Below are positions 31,947 through 41,130 of a stretch of DNA of 64,000 nucleotides, in pieces (within the stretch, counting starts at the first letter, position 1; the number at the start of each line of letters is the position of its first letter). The stretch is from JALZOC01 sp031361295 (lineage in GTDB: Bacteria > Acidobacteriota > Vicinamibacteria > Vicinamibacterales > 2-12-FULL-66-21), in the NCBI GenBank assembly GCA_031361295.1, contig JANMCN010000300.1, positions 1-64,000 on the forward strand, read 5' to 3'. The translations under genes were made by a program, and so were the position numbers. The notes beneath the pieces are model-generated. The model was not told the origin of the DNA. It saw only the letters and a list, made by a program, of their open reading frames with translations, and did not search any database.

Positions 31947-34900
31947 TCACCACGCGACGGGCGTGTTCGGTGGTCCTGCGCCGACGTGGGTGCGACGAAG
32001 CGCCCGGAAGACCCACCAGCCCACGAGCATCGCGAGCACGGCGCCGACCAGCGAACCGGCCAGGGCGCCCGGGTACACGCGTCCGGCACCGGTGGCGGCC
32101 GCCGCAACCGCCGCCATCGTGGCGAGCGCCACAGGAACCATGGCCAGGTCGTGCCGCAGCAGCGTCGCGTACGCGAGGACCATTCCGGCCGCAGTCACGA
32201 GCGCCCCTACCGCCCATCCGGTAGCACCGAGACCCGCCGGTGCTCCGCCGGCCAGTCCGCCGAGCAGAGCCAGGGCAACAAGGCCCACCGCCCTTCTTTG
32301 CGTCCACGAATTTGTCAGTCGTTCGACGACCAGCACACCCGGTAACACGACGGCGATCGCCATCAGGAGTGCGGGGATGGGACTGACGGCCGCCTGCACC
32401 GCCGGCATCACGGCGCCCGCGCCGGCCACGTCGGGCAGGCGCGCCCAGGCAGGCGTCCGAAGCGACGCGTCCAGTGCCGCCACGGCCGACCCGAACAGGC
32501 CCGCCGCCACGCCCAGCCGCAGCGCCTCGCGGTCGTCCAGGCGGCCCGAACGATCCAATCGATGCGGAACGGACCCGAGCCCCAGGCCGACGAGCCCGGC
32601 CTGCAACACGAGTCCGACGAGACCGAGCGCCACCGCGACGACCACCTGGACGCGGAGCGGCGCCGCGGTCGTGAAGCTGGCGAGCGCGACCGGCCACGCA
32701 TTGGCCGCGTGCGCGATCGACGCGGCCAGCATGATCGCCCCCCCCGCCGCGAATAGAGCCGGCGCATAGCGCCCCCGGCTCCAGGCCACGATGCCGACCA
32801 CGGCGGAGCCGACGAGCAAGGCCGCGAACGTCAGCGTTTCCACGAGCCGGAGCATGCGGTTCCGTGTCGCAGATGCGCGCTGCCGGCGCTGCCATTCGTC
32901 CGGAACGTAAATGTACCGGGTGATCGCGACAACGTCGGCGCCCGCAAGTTCCACCGCGATGCGGGGCTCGCCGCTCCCGAGAGGAGCGATCGTCCCGTCG
33001 CGGAACGTGAACGTCCAGTCCGTGCGCGCCGGAAGCCTGACGGGAGTCGCCGAAATCTCTTCTGCCTGGCCGTGGACACCATCGAGGCCGAACGTTCGCC
33101 GGACGGCGTCCACGGCGAGACGCCGCGCACCGGATTCGTCGAGCGATGCGCCCGCGCGCCCTTCCGGCAACGTGTGCCGCACGCCGTCCGCATCGCCCGA
33201 CGCGGTGATCAGCACTTGCCATTCCTCGGCGCGCTCCGCGAGGTCCCCCTCGAACGACGCGAGCCGCACGCGCCAACGCGGCCTGGGAAGGTAGGTCCCG
33301 AGCAGTGCATGCCACCGCTCTTCGCCCGCGGTTTCGAGGACAATCTCGTGGCCGCTCGCGTCGCCATCGTCCGGCACCGGCAGAACGCGCCAGTCCGGAC
33401 CGGAAAGGCGGGCACCCGTCGCCGTGTTCAGGCGCGAGTCGATCGCGCGCCGGGCGAGGCTCGAGGCCTCAGTGCGGGTCACGCCCAGCCTCCCGAACGG
33501 ATTGGCCCTGGCGTCGCGGATGATGCCCGTCGCGCAGACGATCAAGCCCGCGGCCCCGAGGATCAGCCACGCGTACCGCATGCGCGGGTTCAGCTCCGCA
33601 CGCGCCGACACGGCGGGGGCTTGCGTCAGCTCCTGGACTGGCGGCGGGCTCCACGCCGCGTTGCGATCGGTGTCGGACAACGCGGTCCAGCCCCCCTCGC
33701 GGATGCGGCGATACAGCACAATCCACAACGGCGTGAGCGTCAGCGCGACGATCATCACGCGGTCGAACCAGATGCCCGTGCCACTCGCCAGGAAGACCGG
33801 TAGGGCGAACCACACCACATCGAACGTGAAGTGCAGGACGATCGCCGGCAGCAGCCCGAAATACACGTACAGCAGGCCGAATCCGATAGAGGGAACGATC
33901 AACTCGATCGGTCTGGCGAAAGCGGGCTGGTTCGGGTACGGCGCGTGCCCGGACCCGAACACGATCGCCTCGACGACGAACCCGGCGATGAGACAAGCCC
34001 GGCGATGTCCCAAACGGTCGCCGATGAGCGCGGCCCCTGCCAGCGGGACCGCACGGAACAGCGCTTCCTCCCAGAAGCCTGCCTGGAACGAATTGGCGAT
34101 GGCGGAGAGCCACGGTGCATATGTGGCGAGGACGTCGGGGTGCACCAGCGCGTCAGCCGGCGACCACCAGCCGAACAGCTTCGTCATGACGAGGTAGAGC
34201 GCGACGTCGTACGCGAAGAAGAGGCTGACGAGCAGGTACCCACCGACCGTTCGGCCGAGGATTGCCGTGGATGCACCAGGGCCTCCGGGAGACCACGACC
34301 GCCAGAGTTGCGGATGGCGTCCGAACGCCCGACGGGTGAGCGTCTCGGCGGTCATGAACGACAGTGCGAAGAACGTGGAAAAGCCGACAAACCCCGCGCC
34401 CATCAGCGTCAGCTTCGCCGCAACGAAGGTGGTTCGTGGAAGCGCCGTGTCGTATGTCATCCAGAGGAGAGGGAACTCGTTCAGGGACGCGAGGGTCTGG
34501 AGCAGTCCGACCGTCACGCCCCAGAACGCCGCCTGCCGCCAGAGGACGTAGCGGCGGCGCATCATGAAGAAGAGCCCGACGCCGATCCCGCCGACGACGT
34601 AGAGGAGCGCCATCGCGACCACCGATCCCACGCCGATTGCCTCGTTCGCCGATCGCATGCCTGCGTAGCGCCGCGTGAACGATTCCGGGATGCGGATGAA
34701 GTGGGTGAGCTCCGTGAGGCGGTCGCCCGAGACCGCGAGGCGCAGGCGGTAGCGGCCCTCGTTCAGCGTCTCCGAGGAGCGTTCGTAGGTGAACGTATGA
34801 TCCACCCGGCCGCCCGGACGGCGTTCCTGCCCCTGCTCGACCAGGCTGAACCGCCGGAGGTCAACATTCCAGCGCGTCCTGGCCCCCTCTTCGGCGATCG

Positions 34901-35339
34901 CGCGAGCCGTCGCGCCGTCCAGCGCCGGCCCGGGGGTCTCTTCGCGCAGCCGCTCGACGAACCCGTACGGTGTCCCGTCAGGCGTGAACCGGATCGTCGT
35001 CTCGTTCGTCTCGCCTTCCTTGAAGTGCCGGACCCTCCACGTGTACGCCGCATAGAGTTGCTCCCGCAGCATGCGGGTGAGCGCCTCCTTCCCGCCCCCT
35101 TCGAGCTCCACGAACGTCTGCGCCTCGTCGTCTCCGCTGAACGACGCAGCCTGCCGGTAGTCCGCAGGCCCGAGCGACTCGCGCGCCATGACTCGTCGCG
35201 CCTGGGCGAGCGCCGCGTCCCGATCCATGCTGATGTTCAGCGCGACAATCGGGAATGCCCGGGGGAAGTAGCGGACGCCGACGAAGGCAGCTCCGAGGGA
35301 GAGGGCGGCGAGCAGGATCCAGAATGCGGGTTTTTTCAC
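31947..35339 (-). CDS. Large CPBP-family membrane protease with duplicated periplasmic domain
   Basis: 1130 residues. After one membrane helix (about 5-24) comes a soluble domain (30-230), a helix bundle containing the CPBP glutamic protease motifs (WEEALFR near 422, SGHAPYPN near 462, HFTFDVVWF near 501), a second soluble domain (about 630-830) and a further bundle of about eight helices to the end. The two soluble domains resemble each other (DHTFTYE/DWTFTF; LTELTHFIRIPE/VVAITRYIYVPD). CPBP proteins cut membrane-bound peptides or prenylated proteins. GTG 35339 has AAGGAG five bases upstream. The 238 bases up to mreB hold only promoter-like AT-richer sequence. Confidence 0.85.
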   Translation of the reverse strand: MKKPAFWILLAALSLGAAFVGVRYFPRAFPIVALNISMDRDAALAQARRVMARESLGPADYRQAASFSGDDEAQTFVELEGGGKEALTRMLREQLYAAYTWRVRHFKEGETNETTIRFTPDGTPYGFVERLREETPGPALDGATARAIAEEGARTRWNVDLRRFSLVEQGQERRPGGRVDHTFTYERSSETLNEGRYRLRLAVSGDRLTELTHFIRIPESFTRRYAGMRSANEAIGVGSVVAMALLYVVGGIGVGLFFMMRRRYVLWRQAAFWGVTVGLLQTLASLNEFPLLWMTYDTALPRTTFVAAKLTLMGAGFVGFSTFFALSFMTAETLTRRAFGRHPQLWRSWSPGGPGASTAILGRTVGGYLLVSLFFAYDVALYLVMTKLFGWWSPADALVHPDVLATYAPWLSAIANSFQAGFWEEALFRAVPLAGAALIGDRLGHRRACLIAGFVVEAIVFGSGHAPYPNQPAFARPIELIVPSIGFGLLYVYFGLLPAIVLHFTFDVVWFALPVFLASGTGIWFDRVMIVALTLTPLWIVLYRRIREGGWTALSDTDRNAAWSPPPVQELTQAPAVSARAELNPRMRYAWLILGAAGLIVCATGIIRDARANPFGRLGVTRTEASSLARRAIDSRLNTATGARLSGPDWRVLPVPDDGDASGHEIVLETAGEERWHALLGTYLPRPRWRVRLASFEGDLAERAEEWQVLITASGDADGVRHTLPEGRAGASLDESGARRLAVDAVRRTFGLDGVHGQAEEISATPVRLPARTDWTFTFRDGTIAPLGSGEPRIAVELAGADVVAITRYIYVPDEWQRRQRASATRNRMLRLVETLTFAALLVGSAVVGIVAWSRGRYAPALFAAGGAIMLAASIAHAANAWPVALASFTTAAPLRVQVVVAVALGLVGLVLQAGLVGLGLGSVPHRLDRSGRLDDREALRLGVAAGLFGSAVAALDASLRTPAWARLPDVAGAGAVMPAVQAAVSPIPALLMAIAVVLPGVLVVERLTNSWTQRRAVGLVALALLGGLAGGAPAGLGATGWAVGALVTAAGMVLAYATLLRHDLAMVPVALATMAAVAAAATGAGRVYPGALAGSLVGAVLAMLVGWWVFRALRRTHVGAGPPNTPVAW

Positions 35340-35577
35340 GACGACTCCTTGCCGGTGCGCACGCCGGATTCTATGCCCTGGATCCCGCCTGGAACAGCAG
35401 GGCTCTGGACGATTTTGTAATGGCTCGCCAGGTTTGTAACCCGATCCGACGACGAACGGGGCGGAGGGACCGGCAACGCTCAGAATTGTTAACGTTTTGC
35501 GAACTCGTAATCCACCGCGATCGGAACGGATCGTGTAGCGGACGGCACTGCACCTTTCCAAGGATCAGAGCAGCCCA

Positions 35578-36594
35578 ATGAGCCTCATGTCCGCGTTCGC
35601 CACCGACGTGGCGATCGATCTCGGCACCGCCAATACGTGCGTGTTCGCACGCGGCCGCGGCATCGTCCTCAACGAACCGTCAATCGTGGCATTCAATACT
35701 GCGACCGGCGCGATCGAAGCGGTCGGCATCGAAGCCCACGAGATGCTGGGCCGGACCCCTCCGAACATCAAGCCGGTGAGACCCATGCGCGACGGCGTCA
35801 TCGCCGACTTCGACGCGGCGGAGAAGATGCTGATGTACTTCGTGCGCAAGGCGCACGGCAGGCGCGCGTTCGTGCGGCCCCGGCTCGTCATCGGCGTGCC
35901 GCCGGAGATCACGCCCGTCGAACGGCGCGCCGTCAAGGACAGCGGCTTTCGCGTGAAGGCCAGCGAAGTGCACCTGGTGGACGAGTCCATGGCGGCGGCC
36001 ATCGGGTCGGGGCTGCCCGTCACCGAGCCGGCCGGCAACATGATCATCGACATCGGTGGCGGCACCACCGACATCGCGGTCATCTCGCTCGCGGGTACGG
36101 TCTATGGAAAGTCCCTGCGGGTTGCCGGCGACGCGATGGACGAAGCCATCCTTCAGTACATGCGCAAGGCGTGCAACCTTCATATCGGCGAACGGACCGC
36201 GCAGCAGATCAAGTACGAAGTCGGGTCCGCGAGTCCCCTGGACAAGCCGCTGTCGATGGAGGTCAAGGGGCGCCATGCCATCGAAGGCGTGCCGAGAACC
36301 GTGACCATCACGGACACCGAGATTCGCGAGGCGCTGGCCGAACCGCTGCGCCAGATCTGCCAGGCGGTGCGTGACTCGCTCGAAAAAATTCCGCCTGAGC
36401 TGTGCGCCGACATCTATGACCGCGGTGTGGTCCTCACGGGCGGCGGGGCGCTGCTCCGCAATCTCGACGCCCGGCTGCGTCACGAGACCGGGCTGCCCGT
36501 CCTCGTCGCGGAGAATCCGCTCACCTCGGTTGTGCTCGGCGCCGGGATGATTCTCTCGGACCTCCCGCTGCTGCGCAAGGTGTCCTGGGGATAA
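35578..36594 (+). CDS. mreB: Rod-shape-determining protein MreB
   Basis: 338-residue bacterial actin that guides cell-wall synthesis along the inner membrane. The actin fold motifs are clear: phosphate 1 AIDLGTANTCVF (residues 12-23), NEPSIVAF, phosphate 2 IDIGGGTTDIAVIS near 158, and the adenosine motif VLTGGGALLRNLD near 283. It starts ATG 35578; a second in-frame ATG at 35587 is possible. The usual mreC, mreD and rodA genes do not follow; instead there is a strong terminator 21 bases past the stop, so it is expressed as a single gene and may be one of several mreB paralogs. Confidence 0.95.
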   Translation: MSLMSAFATDVAIDLGTANTCVFARGRGIVLNEPSIVAFNTATGAIEAVGIEAHEMLGRTPPNIKPVRPMRDGVIADFDAAEKMLMYFVRKAHGRRAFVRPRLVIGVPPEITPVERRAVKDSGFRVKASEVHLVDESMAAAIGSGLPVTEPAGNMIIDIGGGTTDIAVISLAGTVYGKSLRVAGDAMDEAILQYMRKACNLHIGERTAQQIKYEVGSASPLDKPLSMEVKGRHAIEGVPRTVTITDTEIREALAEPLRQICQAVRDSLEKIPPELCADIYDRGVVLTGGGALLRNLDARLRHETGLPVLVAENPLTSVVLGAGMILSDLPLLRKVSWG

Positions 36595-36614
36595 CGAGCT
36601 CTGACAAGCGTTGG

Positions 36615-36645
36615 GAGGCGAGGTGCCCGGCCTCGCCTCTTTTTC
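36615..36645 (+). terminator. Rho-independent terminator of mreB
   Basis: Perfect 9-bp stem GAGGCGAGG (36615-36623) and CCTCGCCTC (36631-36639) with a 7-base loop, followed by five T (36640-36644). Confidence 0.93.
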
Positions 36646-36833
36646 TGCGGGCCATCGCTGCTTCCTGTCACCCCTACCGCAACTCCTTTCTGTCACACAG
36701 ACGAGCTCCAGCACGCCGCCGCCGGTAGTCGTGAAGAAACCTGCGCGCGGCTGAGCGTTTCCTCACGACTCCTGGCACGGAAGTTCCTACGCAGAATGGT
36801 GAAACGTGCACATCACCAAAAAGGGGAACTCCG

Positions 36834-37277
36834 ATGGAACATTCGAACACCACAAACTCCGACGCTGGCACCGGGAGCGGCATCATGGACCGCGTGCGTG
36901 AGCGCGCGACAGCCCAGCTGTCCGCGCAGAAGGACCGCGCGACCGATGGGCTCGGCAGCGTGGCGCAGGCCGTACGGCAGAGTACCCAGCAGCTCCGCGA
37001 CAACAAGCAGGATGCGATTGCCTCGTACGTCGAGAAGGCCGCCGATCAGATCGATCGGTTCTCGACCGCGCTGCGCAACCGCGACGTCGGCGAACTGGTC
37101 AGCGACGTGCAGCGCTTCGCGCGCAGACAGCCCGCGCTCTTCGTCGGTTCCGCCTTCGTCGTCGGCCTCATCGGCGCACGCTTCCTGAAAAGCTCCTCCG
37201 ACAACGCCCGCCGCCGAACGCTCGAGCCATACGGGACGTCCTCGCGCGGGATGGATTACGCAGGCAGGGGAATCTGA
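36834..37277 (+). CDS. YqjD/ElaB-like membrane-anchored protein
   Basis: 147 residues: a helical amphipathic N-terminal part (residues 15-95, MDRVRERATAQLSAQKDRA, VEKAADQIDRFSTAL), one hydrophobic segment near residues 103-119 (ALFVGSAFVVGLIGARFL) and a short basic tail. The layout matches YqjD/ElaB-type (DUF883-like) proteins, which anchor helical domains to the inner membrane and in E. coli associate with stationary-phase ribosomes. AAGGGGA precedes ATG 36834. Its stop overlaps the ATG of the next gene (TGATG), and the third gene also overlaps, so these three form one operon. Confidence 0.72.
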   Translation: MEHSNTTNSDAGTGSGIMDRVRERATAQLSAQKDRATDGLGSVAQAVRQSTQQLRDNKQDAIASYVEKAADQIDRFSTALRNRDVGELVSDVQRFARRQPALFVGSAFVVGLIGARFLKSSSDNARRRTLEPYGTSSRGMDYAGRGI

Positions 37278-37675
37278 TGGCGGCCGCGGGACGGGACGAC
37301 CGCTCTCTCGGAGAGCTCTTCTCGGAACTGTCGCGGGAGACGGGAACACTCATCCGCAAGGAATTCGAGCTTGCGACGACGGAAATGACCGCGAAGGCGA
37401 AGGTGGCCGGCGGTCATGTCGGGATGGTGGCCGCAGGGGGCGCGCTCGCGCATGCGGGGCTGCTCGTGACGCTCGCGGCGCTCGTCATCGGACTGGCCCA
37501 GCTGGGCATCACGCCATGGCTCGCGGCCGTCATTGTCGGCGTGCTCACGATCGGCGTCGGCTACCTGCTCGTCAACAGAGGGCTTGCCTCGTTGCGGCAG
37601 ACCAGCGTCGCCCCCACCCAGGCGATTCAGGCGATGAAGGAGAACTCCACATGGACGACAAGACAAAAGGCATAG
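37277..37675 (+). CDS. YqjE/Holin-X-like two-helix membrane protein
   Basis: 132 residues. The N-terminal helix reads LGELFSELSRETGTLIRKEFELATTEM, then two membrane helices (about 52-72 and 79-99) separated by GITPW. This is the phage-holin-X/YqjE (DUF1469) pattern found in many bacteria beside YqjD-type genes. These proteins are not proven holins; a membrane-stress role is suspected. ATG 37277 shares bases with the previous stop, and the reading frame runs 25 bases into the next gene. Confidence 0.75.
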   Translation: MAAAGRDDRSLGELFSELSRETGTLIRKEFELATTEMTAKAKVAGGHVGMVAAGGALAHAGLLVTLAALVIGLAQLGITPWLAAVIVGVLTIGVGYLLVNRGLASLRQTSVAPTQAIQAMKENSTWTTRQKA

Positions 37676-38859
37676 GGGTCGAGCGCACCTCAGGGCGCTC
37701 GGACGAATACATCAGCGGGCGCGAAGCGCTCGACACCGACGGCCGGATCGGCGAGCGCGGCACGTCGCGCATTCCGAGCCGCACGAACCCGACCACGGGC
37801 GGAGGCGGCGCAGCCGCTCCTTTCGACACGACGCGCCACCTGTCCACCCCCTCCTCGACGGATGCGCCGGCCGAGGAGCGGACGCGCGAGATTCGCGCCC
37901 AAATCGAGCAGACGCGGGGCGAGTTGTCGGAAACGGTGAACGCCATCCAGGAGCGGCTGCGCCCCGGCAACATCGCGTCGAGCGCGGCGGAGAGCGTGAA
38001 GACCACTGTCAGGAACGTGGCGAGCGAAAAGGTCCAGTTCGTTGCCGACACGGCCCGGGACATGGCGGATTCGGAACCCGTGCAGTATGTGCGGGCGAAC
38101 CTCATGCCGACCGCGATGATCGGCATCGGGCTCGCGGGTCTCACGTGGCTTGCGTTCGGCAGCCGCGAAACGCAATCGGGCAGCCGCGATCGATATCGCG
38201 CAAGTGGCAGGACATCCCGCGATTGGCGCCGGCTCACTCCCTATAACGAAGGCGATCGATACTACCGTGGCAGAACCGGGGACGCGGGTCAGCGCGGCGA
38301 GGCCGCCCGGTCCGGCTTCGGAGAGGCCGGGTTCGGAGAAGCCGGCTATCCGGGGCAGGGCGGATACGAAGCGGCGGCGGCTTACAACCCCGATCTCTCC
38401 ACGGACCGCTACCCGGGCACCCGCGGGAGCTCTGCCAGGGCCGACCACAGCGCCAGCCGCCGGGAGGACGGCGATGGCAGCTCGTCGTGGACAGACATGG
38501 CCGATGGCGTGAGCCGGACGGCGGAGGACTTCGGCCGGCGCGCCCAGCAGACGACGCGCGTCGCGCAGCGCAAGCTCCAGCGGACATGGCAGCAGAGCCC
38601 GCTCATGATTGGTGCCGCGTCCGCCGTCCTCGGGTTGATCGTCGGGATGGCGGTGCCCGAAACCGACATCGAAAACGAGTACATGGGTGAAGCACGGGAC
38701 CGCGCCCTCGAAGGGGTGCAGCAGACCGTCCGCGAGACGGTCGGCAAGGTTCAGGAGGTCGCGAGTCAGGCCGTCGAGGCCGTCAGTGGCGATCAGAAAC
38801 CGGGCGGCCAGCAGTCCGGTCAGGCCGGGCAACCCCCGAAGACACCTGGCGCCGCGTAA
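37651..38859 (+). CDS. DUF3618-type protein with Gly/Ser/Arg-rich middle
   Basis: 402 residues. A DUF3618-like segment near 75-100 (TREIRAQIEQTRGELSETVNAI) is followed by a helical region, one hydrophobic segment (about 150-168, PTAMIGIGLAGLTWLAFG), a low-complexity stretch rich in Gly, Arg, Tyr and Ser (175-275), then a second hydrophobic segment (about 312-330, PLMIGAASAVLGLIVGMAVP) and an amphipathic tail (LEGVQQTVRETVGKVQEVASQAVEAV). ATG 37651 has AAGGAG eight bases upstream and overlaps the previous gene by 25 bases. Third gene of the YqjD/YqjE-like operon. Function unknown; probably envelope-associated. Confidence 0.78.
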   Translation: MDDKTKGIGVERTSGRSDEYISGREALDTDGRIGERGTSRIPSRTNPTTGGGGAAAPFDTTRHLSTPSSTDAPAEERTREIRAQIEQTRGELSETVNAIQERLRPGNIASSAAESVKTTVRNVASEKVQFVADTARDMADSEPVQYVRANLMPTAMIGIGLAGLTWLAFGSRETQSGSRDRYRASGRTSRDWRRLTPYNEGDRYYRGRTGDAGQRGEAARSGFGEAGFGEAGYPGQGGYEAAAAYNPDLSTDRYPGTRGSSARADHSASRREDGDGSSSWTDMADGVSRTAEDFGRRAQQTTRVAQRKLQRTWQQSPLMIGAASAVLGLIVGMAVPETDIENEYMGEARDRALEGVQQTVRETVGKVQEVASQAVEAVSGDQKPGGQQSGQAGQPPKTPGAA

Positions 38860-38869
38860 AAGCTTCAAC

Positions 38870-38894
38870 AGGGCCCGGCCCACTGCCGGGCCCT
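38870..38894. terminator. Bidirectional hairpin between convergent genes
   Basis: Perfect 10-bp stem AGGGCCCGGC (38870-38879) and GCCGGGCCCT (38885-38894) with a 5-base loop, placed between the DUF3618 gene and the convergent gene ending at 38916. Only a short T run (GCGTTT) follows on the plus strand. Confidence 0.75.
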
Positions 38895-38915
38895 GCGTTT
38901 ACCCAGGGACGCTTT

Positions 38916-39533
38916 TCAACCCATCACGTGCGAGAGCCAGCGACCCACATCCACCCTGAAGTCCGTTCCCTTCGAGAGTTCCAGTTCACGCTCCATCGTC
39001 GGGAGGTCGAGGGCCTGTTCAGAGAGGACGCGGCGGACCGAGTCCTCCGTCTGCGTGACCTCGAACAGGTTTACAAAGAAGTCCACGAGAAACGGGCGAT
39101 CGTCGATTGACGTCCTGACGCGCGTCGGGGCGCCGCCGGACATCTCGATCCCGAAATCGACGCCGCCGGACTCGGACAGGAGCCCCAGGAACAACCGGTC
39201 GGACTCGTCACCCGCGTTTCGGCCGCCGGACGCGAGGACGCGCGTTTCCTGACCGTCGGAATCGCAGTACACCTTGGCGCGTGAGGGGAGGGTGATGACC
39301 CACGTCTCCCACGCGGCACCGTCCCATTCGAGCGTCAGGAGCGTACGAGATCGCAGCGTCACGGCGGGGAACTCGACGGCGTCCTCTGCCAGCGCGCGTC
39401 GAATGACCTCGTCGAGCGAGACGGGATCCCGCGGGACCCGGAGGGGATAGAGGTCTGCGCGGGTCCTGAACTGTTTGACGCGTTCCTCGAGCGCTGCGAG
39501 AACTCGGAATCGCAGGTGGCGCGGGGGCCGCAT
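38916..39533 (-). CDS. Hypothetical protein, 205 residues
   Basis: Not recognised. A soluble protein without signal peptide or membrane segment. It opens with a basic stretch (RPPRHLRFRVLAALEERVKQF), continues with mixed alpha/beta sequence (LLTLEWDGAAWETWVITL, DRPFLVDFFVNLFEV) and ends with an acidic, helical region (LPTMERELELSKGTDF). Codon use is like its neighbours, so it is a real gene rather than a shadow. It stands alone between a bidirectional hairpin and a small membrane protein gene on the other strand. Confidence 0.6.
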   Translation of the reverse strand: MRPPRHLRFRVLAALEERVKQFRTRADLYPLRVPRDPVSLDEVIRRALAEDAVEFPAVTLRSRTLLTLEWDGAAWETWVITLPSRAKVYCDSDGQETRVLASGGRNAGDESDRLFLGLLSESGGVDFGIEMSGGAPTRVRTSIDDRPFLVDFFVNLFEVTQTEDSVRRVLSEQALDLPTMERELELSKGTDFRVDVGRWLSHVMG

Positions 39534-39727
39534 GTCCAGAGTCTACCCCCGCGCGTGCGCCTGATGCACACGCGAGCCCACGGACCCATCCTGTAACACG
39601 CGCTCCGGATCTGTCATCGCCGGGCGCTTTTTCAGGGCGATCTCCCGGTAAAGCCTTGCAGTCCGGCAATGGCCGGGCGGCACACCCGTTGCACTCTTCT
39701 GGGACGTTCCCCCAGGAGACTGATTAG

Positions 39728-39850
39728 ATGACCCGGACAGTAGGCGCGGCGCTCGGATTTTTGCTCGTTGTGTTGTTTTTCGCAGCCGTGGCTGTCGAAA
39801 GTACGCGTGCGGCCTCAGCGCCGCCCGTCACGTACGCGGCCGCCCGATAG
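39728..39850 (+). CDS. Small single-span membrane protein, 40 residues
   Basis: Very short gene: a 3-residue start, one hydrophobic helix (about residues 6-22, GAALGFLLVVLFFAAVA) and a short Ala/Pro/Arg tail. CAGGAG lies nine bases before ATG 39728, a strong ribosome site, which is the main support for calling it real. It could instead be a secreted peptide, since the helix could act as a signal sequence cleaved after TRAAS. It converges with the HTH gene; a structured inverted repeat follows. Confidence 0.55.
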   Translation: MTRTVGAALGFLLVVLFFAAVAVESTRAASAPPVTYAAAR

Positions 39851-39869
39851 GGCCGCGGACTCCCGGTCA

Positions 39870-39925
39870 GGCTTTGGGTTCTGCGCGTTCGAGCAACGAC
39901 GTGCTCGGGGTCAAACCCCAAAGCC
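39870..39925. terminator. Nested stem-loop between convergent genes
   Basis: Outer arms GGCTTTGGGTT (39870-39880) and AACCCCAAAGCC (39914-39925) pair with one bulged base; inside, CGAGCA (39890-39895) pairs with TGCTCG (39902-39907) around a 6-base loop. It lies between the small membrane protein gene and the convergent HTH gene, so it probably ends transcription from both sides. No T tract is present. Confidence 0.5.
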
Positions 39926-39967
39926 GGCCTTACTGCATCGTCGGTGCACGTCCGGCAGGCGGGATGT

Positions 39968-40585
39968 TCAGGCGACGGTGCTCGCTGTCCCAACCACTGG
40001 CGCGTCGTCCTCGCCTTCGAGAAGGACCGGCGTGGTGCGCTGTCGCCGGGCGAGCAGCCGCTCCGCCGGGGACATGCCCGACAGCAGTCGGACCGAAACC
40101 TGGTAGGCGATGCTGAAGACTGCAAGAGCCGACCAGTAGGCGACCCCTCCCGCCAGCGCGACAATCCACGCAATCACGGCGATGACGATGAGATCGGCGG
40201 CGGCGAGGAGCGCGCGGCGCGCGGCCCGGCGACGAAGTTCCTCCGGCTCCACTTCCAGTTTGAGCCGCAGCGCGAAGGGGCTGTTCGGTCCGGAAGGTTT
40301 CGGTCCGGGCTGTCCTGGAACGGTGGTCCCTTCGAGCGGTGCGCTGTAGTACTCCGCAAACTCAGCAGCGACCTCGTCCGGATCGAGGCGGAGTGCTGAC
40401 GCGTATCCCCGGATGAAGGAGCGGTTGTACATCCCGCCCGGCCAGCGTGAGCAGTCGCCCTTTTCGAGGCCCGCGAAAAGCGAGGCGGCGACCTTGGTGG
40501 AGGCGGCGATTTGCTCGAGGGTGACGTGTTGCTTCTCCCGTTGGCGTCGCAGCCGTTCGCCGAATGCGCGTCGCTCGTTGATCAC
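39968..40585 (-). CDS. HTH (RodZ/Cro-type) membrane protein
   Basis: 205 residues. The N-terminal helix-turn-helix (residues 6-70: FGERLRRQREKQHVTLEQIAASTKV, LFAGLEKGDCSRWPGG, YNRSFIRGYASALRLD) is the HTH_25 type found in RodZ. A middle linker (85-115) leads to a helical region and hydrophobic segments (about 128-165, LLAAADLIVIAVIAWIVALAGGVAYWSALAVFSIAY). Unlike RodZ, no large periplasmic domain follows. It may be a membrane-tethered regulator. GTG 40585 overlaps the stop of the upstream 53-residue gene (GTGA), so the two are coupled. Confidence 0.75.
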   Translation of the reverse strand: MINERRAFGERLRRQREKQHVTLEQIAASTKVAASLFAGLEKGDCSRWPGGMYNRSFIRGYASALRLDPDEVAAEFAEYYSAPLEGTTVPGQPGPKPSGPNSPFALRLKLEVEPEELRRRAARRALLAAADLIVIAVIAWIVALAGGVAYWSALAVFSIAYQVSVRLLSGMSPAERLLARRQRTTPVLLEGEDDAPVVGTASTVA

Positions 40586-40743
40586 CCCTGGTCCTCGTGA
40601 ATCCTGGCCGTCGCGAGCCAGTCGCTGCTGACCTGATCGTTGCCGAACCTCGCGGGAGTCCGGCTCACGAGGTTATACGTGGCGCGTGCTGCCACGAGGG
40701 CCGCCGCGCCCACCACGAAGATCCATAGTTTCAAGGCTGTCAC
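40582..40743 (-). CDS. Small single-span membrane protein, 53 residues
   Basis: Starts at GTG 40743 with one hydrophobic helix (about residues 4-20, LKLWIFVVGAAALVAAR), then a short soluble tail ending ATARIHEDQG. The TGA overlaps the GTG of the HTH gene, so the two are translated together. The longer open frame upstream is not protein-like. A ribosome site is weak. Function unknown; it may partner the HTH membrane protein. Confidence 0.5.
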   Translation of the reverse strand: MTALKLWIFVVGAAALVAARATYNLVSRTPARFGNDQVSSDWLATARIHEDQG

Positions 40744-41130
40744 TCTCTGTGAATGGAAGAGGCTCTCCGATTCAGGCCCGGTGCAAAGACAATTCCGGAT
40801 TCGCCGGTGTGATTGCGGCGCTTTTCCTGGGCGCGAGAGCCACGGCCTCGCGAAACGTCGGATTCCGCTGCGGTAACAATTACCATCTACACTCAGATCG
40901 CGCCGGAATTCAGCGCGTGCTTGCGCCCCGGAAACATCCGCATTGCTTTCCTCGTGTGATGCCCTGATTATGAGCCAAAGAGTTCTGGAGTGCAGCCGCT
41001 CAGATCGCTCAGGCGCAATTTTTTTCGATGGTCGGGTTGCGTCCCTTTGCGGGGCTTCCAGAACTGCCCTCACCTTTGACATCCCTGCCGTGCGGCACGC
41101 GACCCTGCGTCGCGATCGTCGGAGATCCTG
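40744..41130. promoter_or_regulatory. Intergenic region with a palindrome, between divergent genes
   Basis: 387 bases without a supportable gene, somewhat richer in A and T around 40870-41000 than the surrounding DNA. It contains the perfect inverted repeat GGTAA-3-TTACC at 40872-40884, a possible operator for the divergent HTH and SnoaL-like genes. No convincing -35/-10 pair was found. Confidence 0.3.

Noticed and set aside
35578..36594. An mreBCD cluster
   Set aside because: A strong terminator follows mreB and the next genes are YqjD/YqjE-like.
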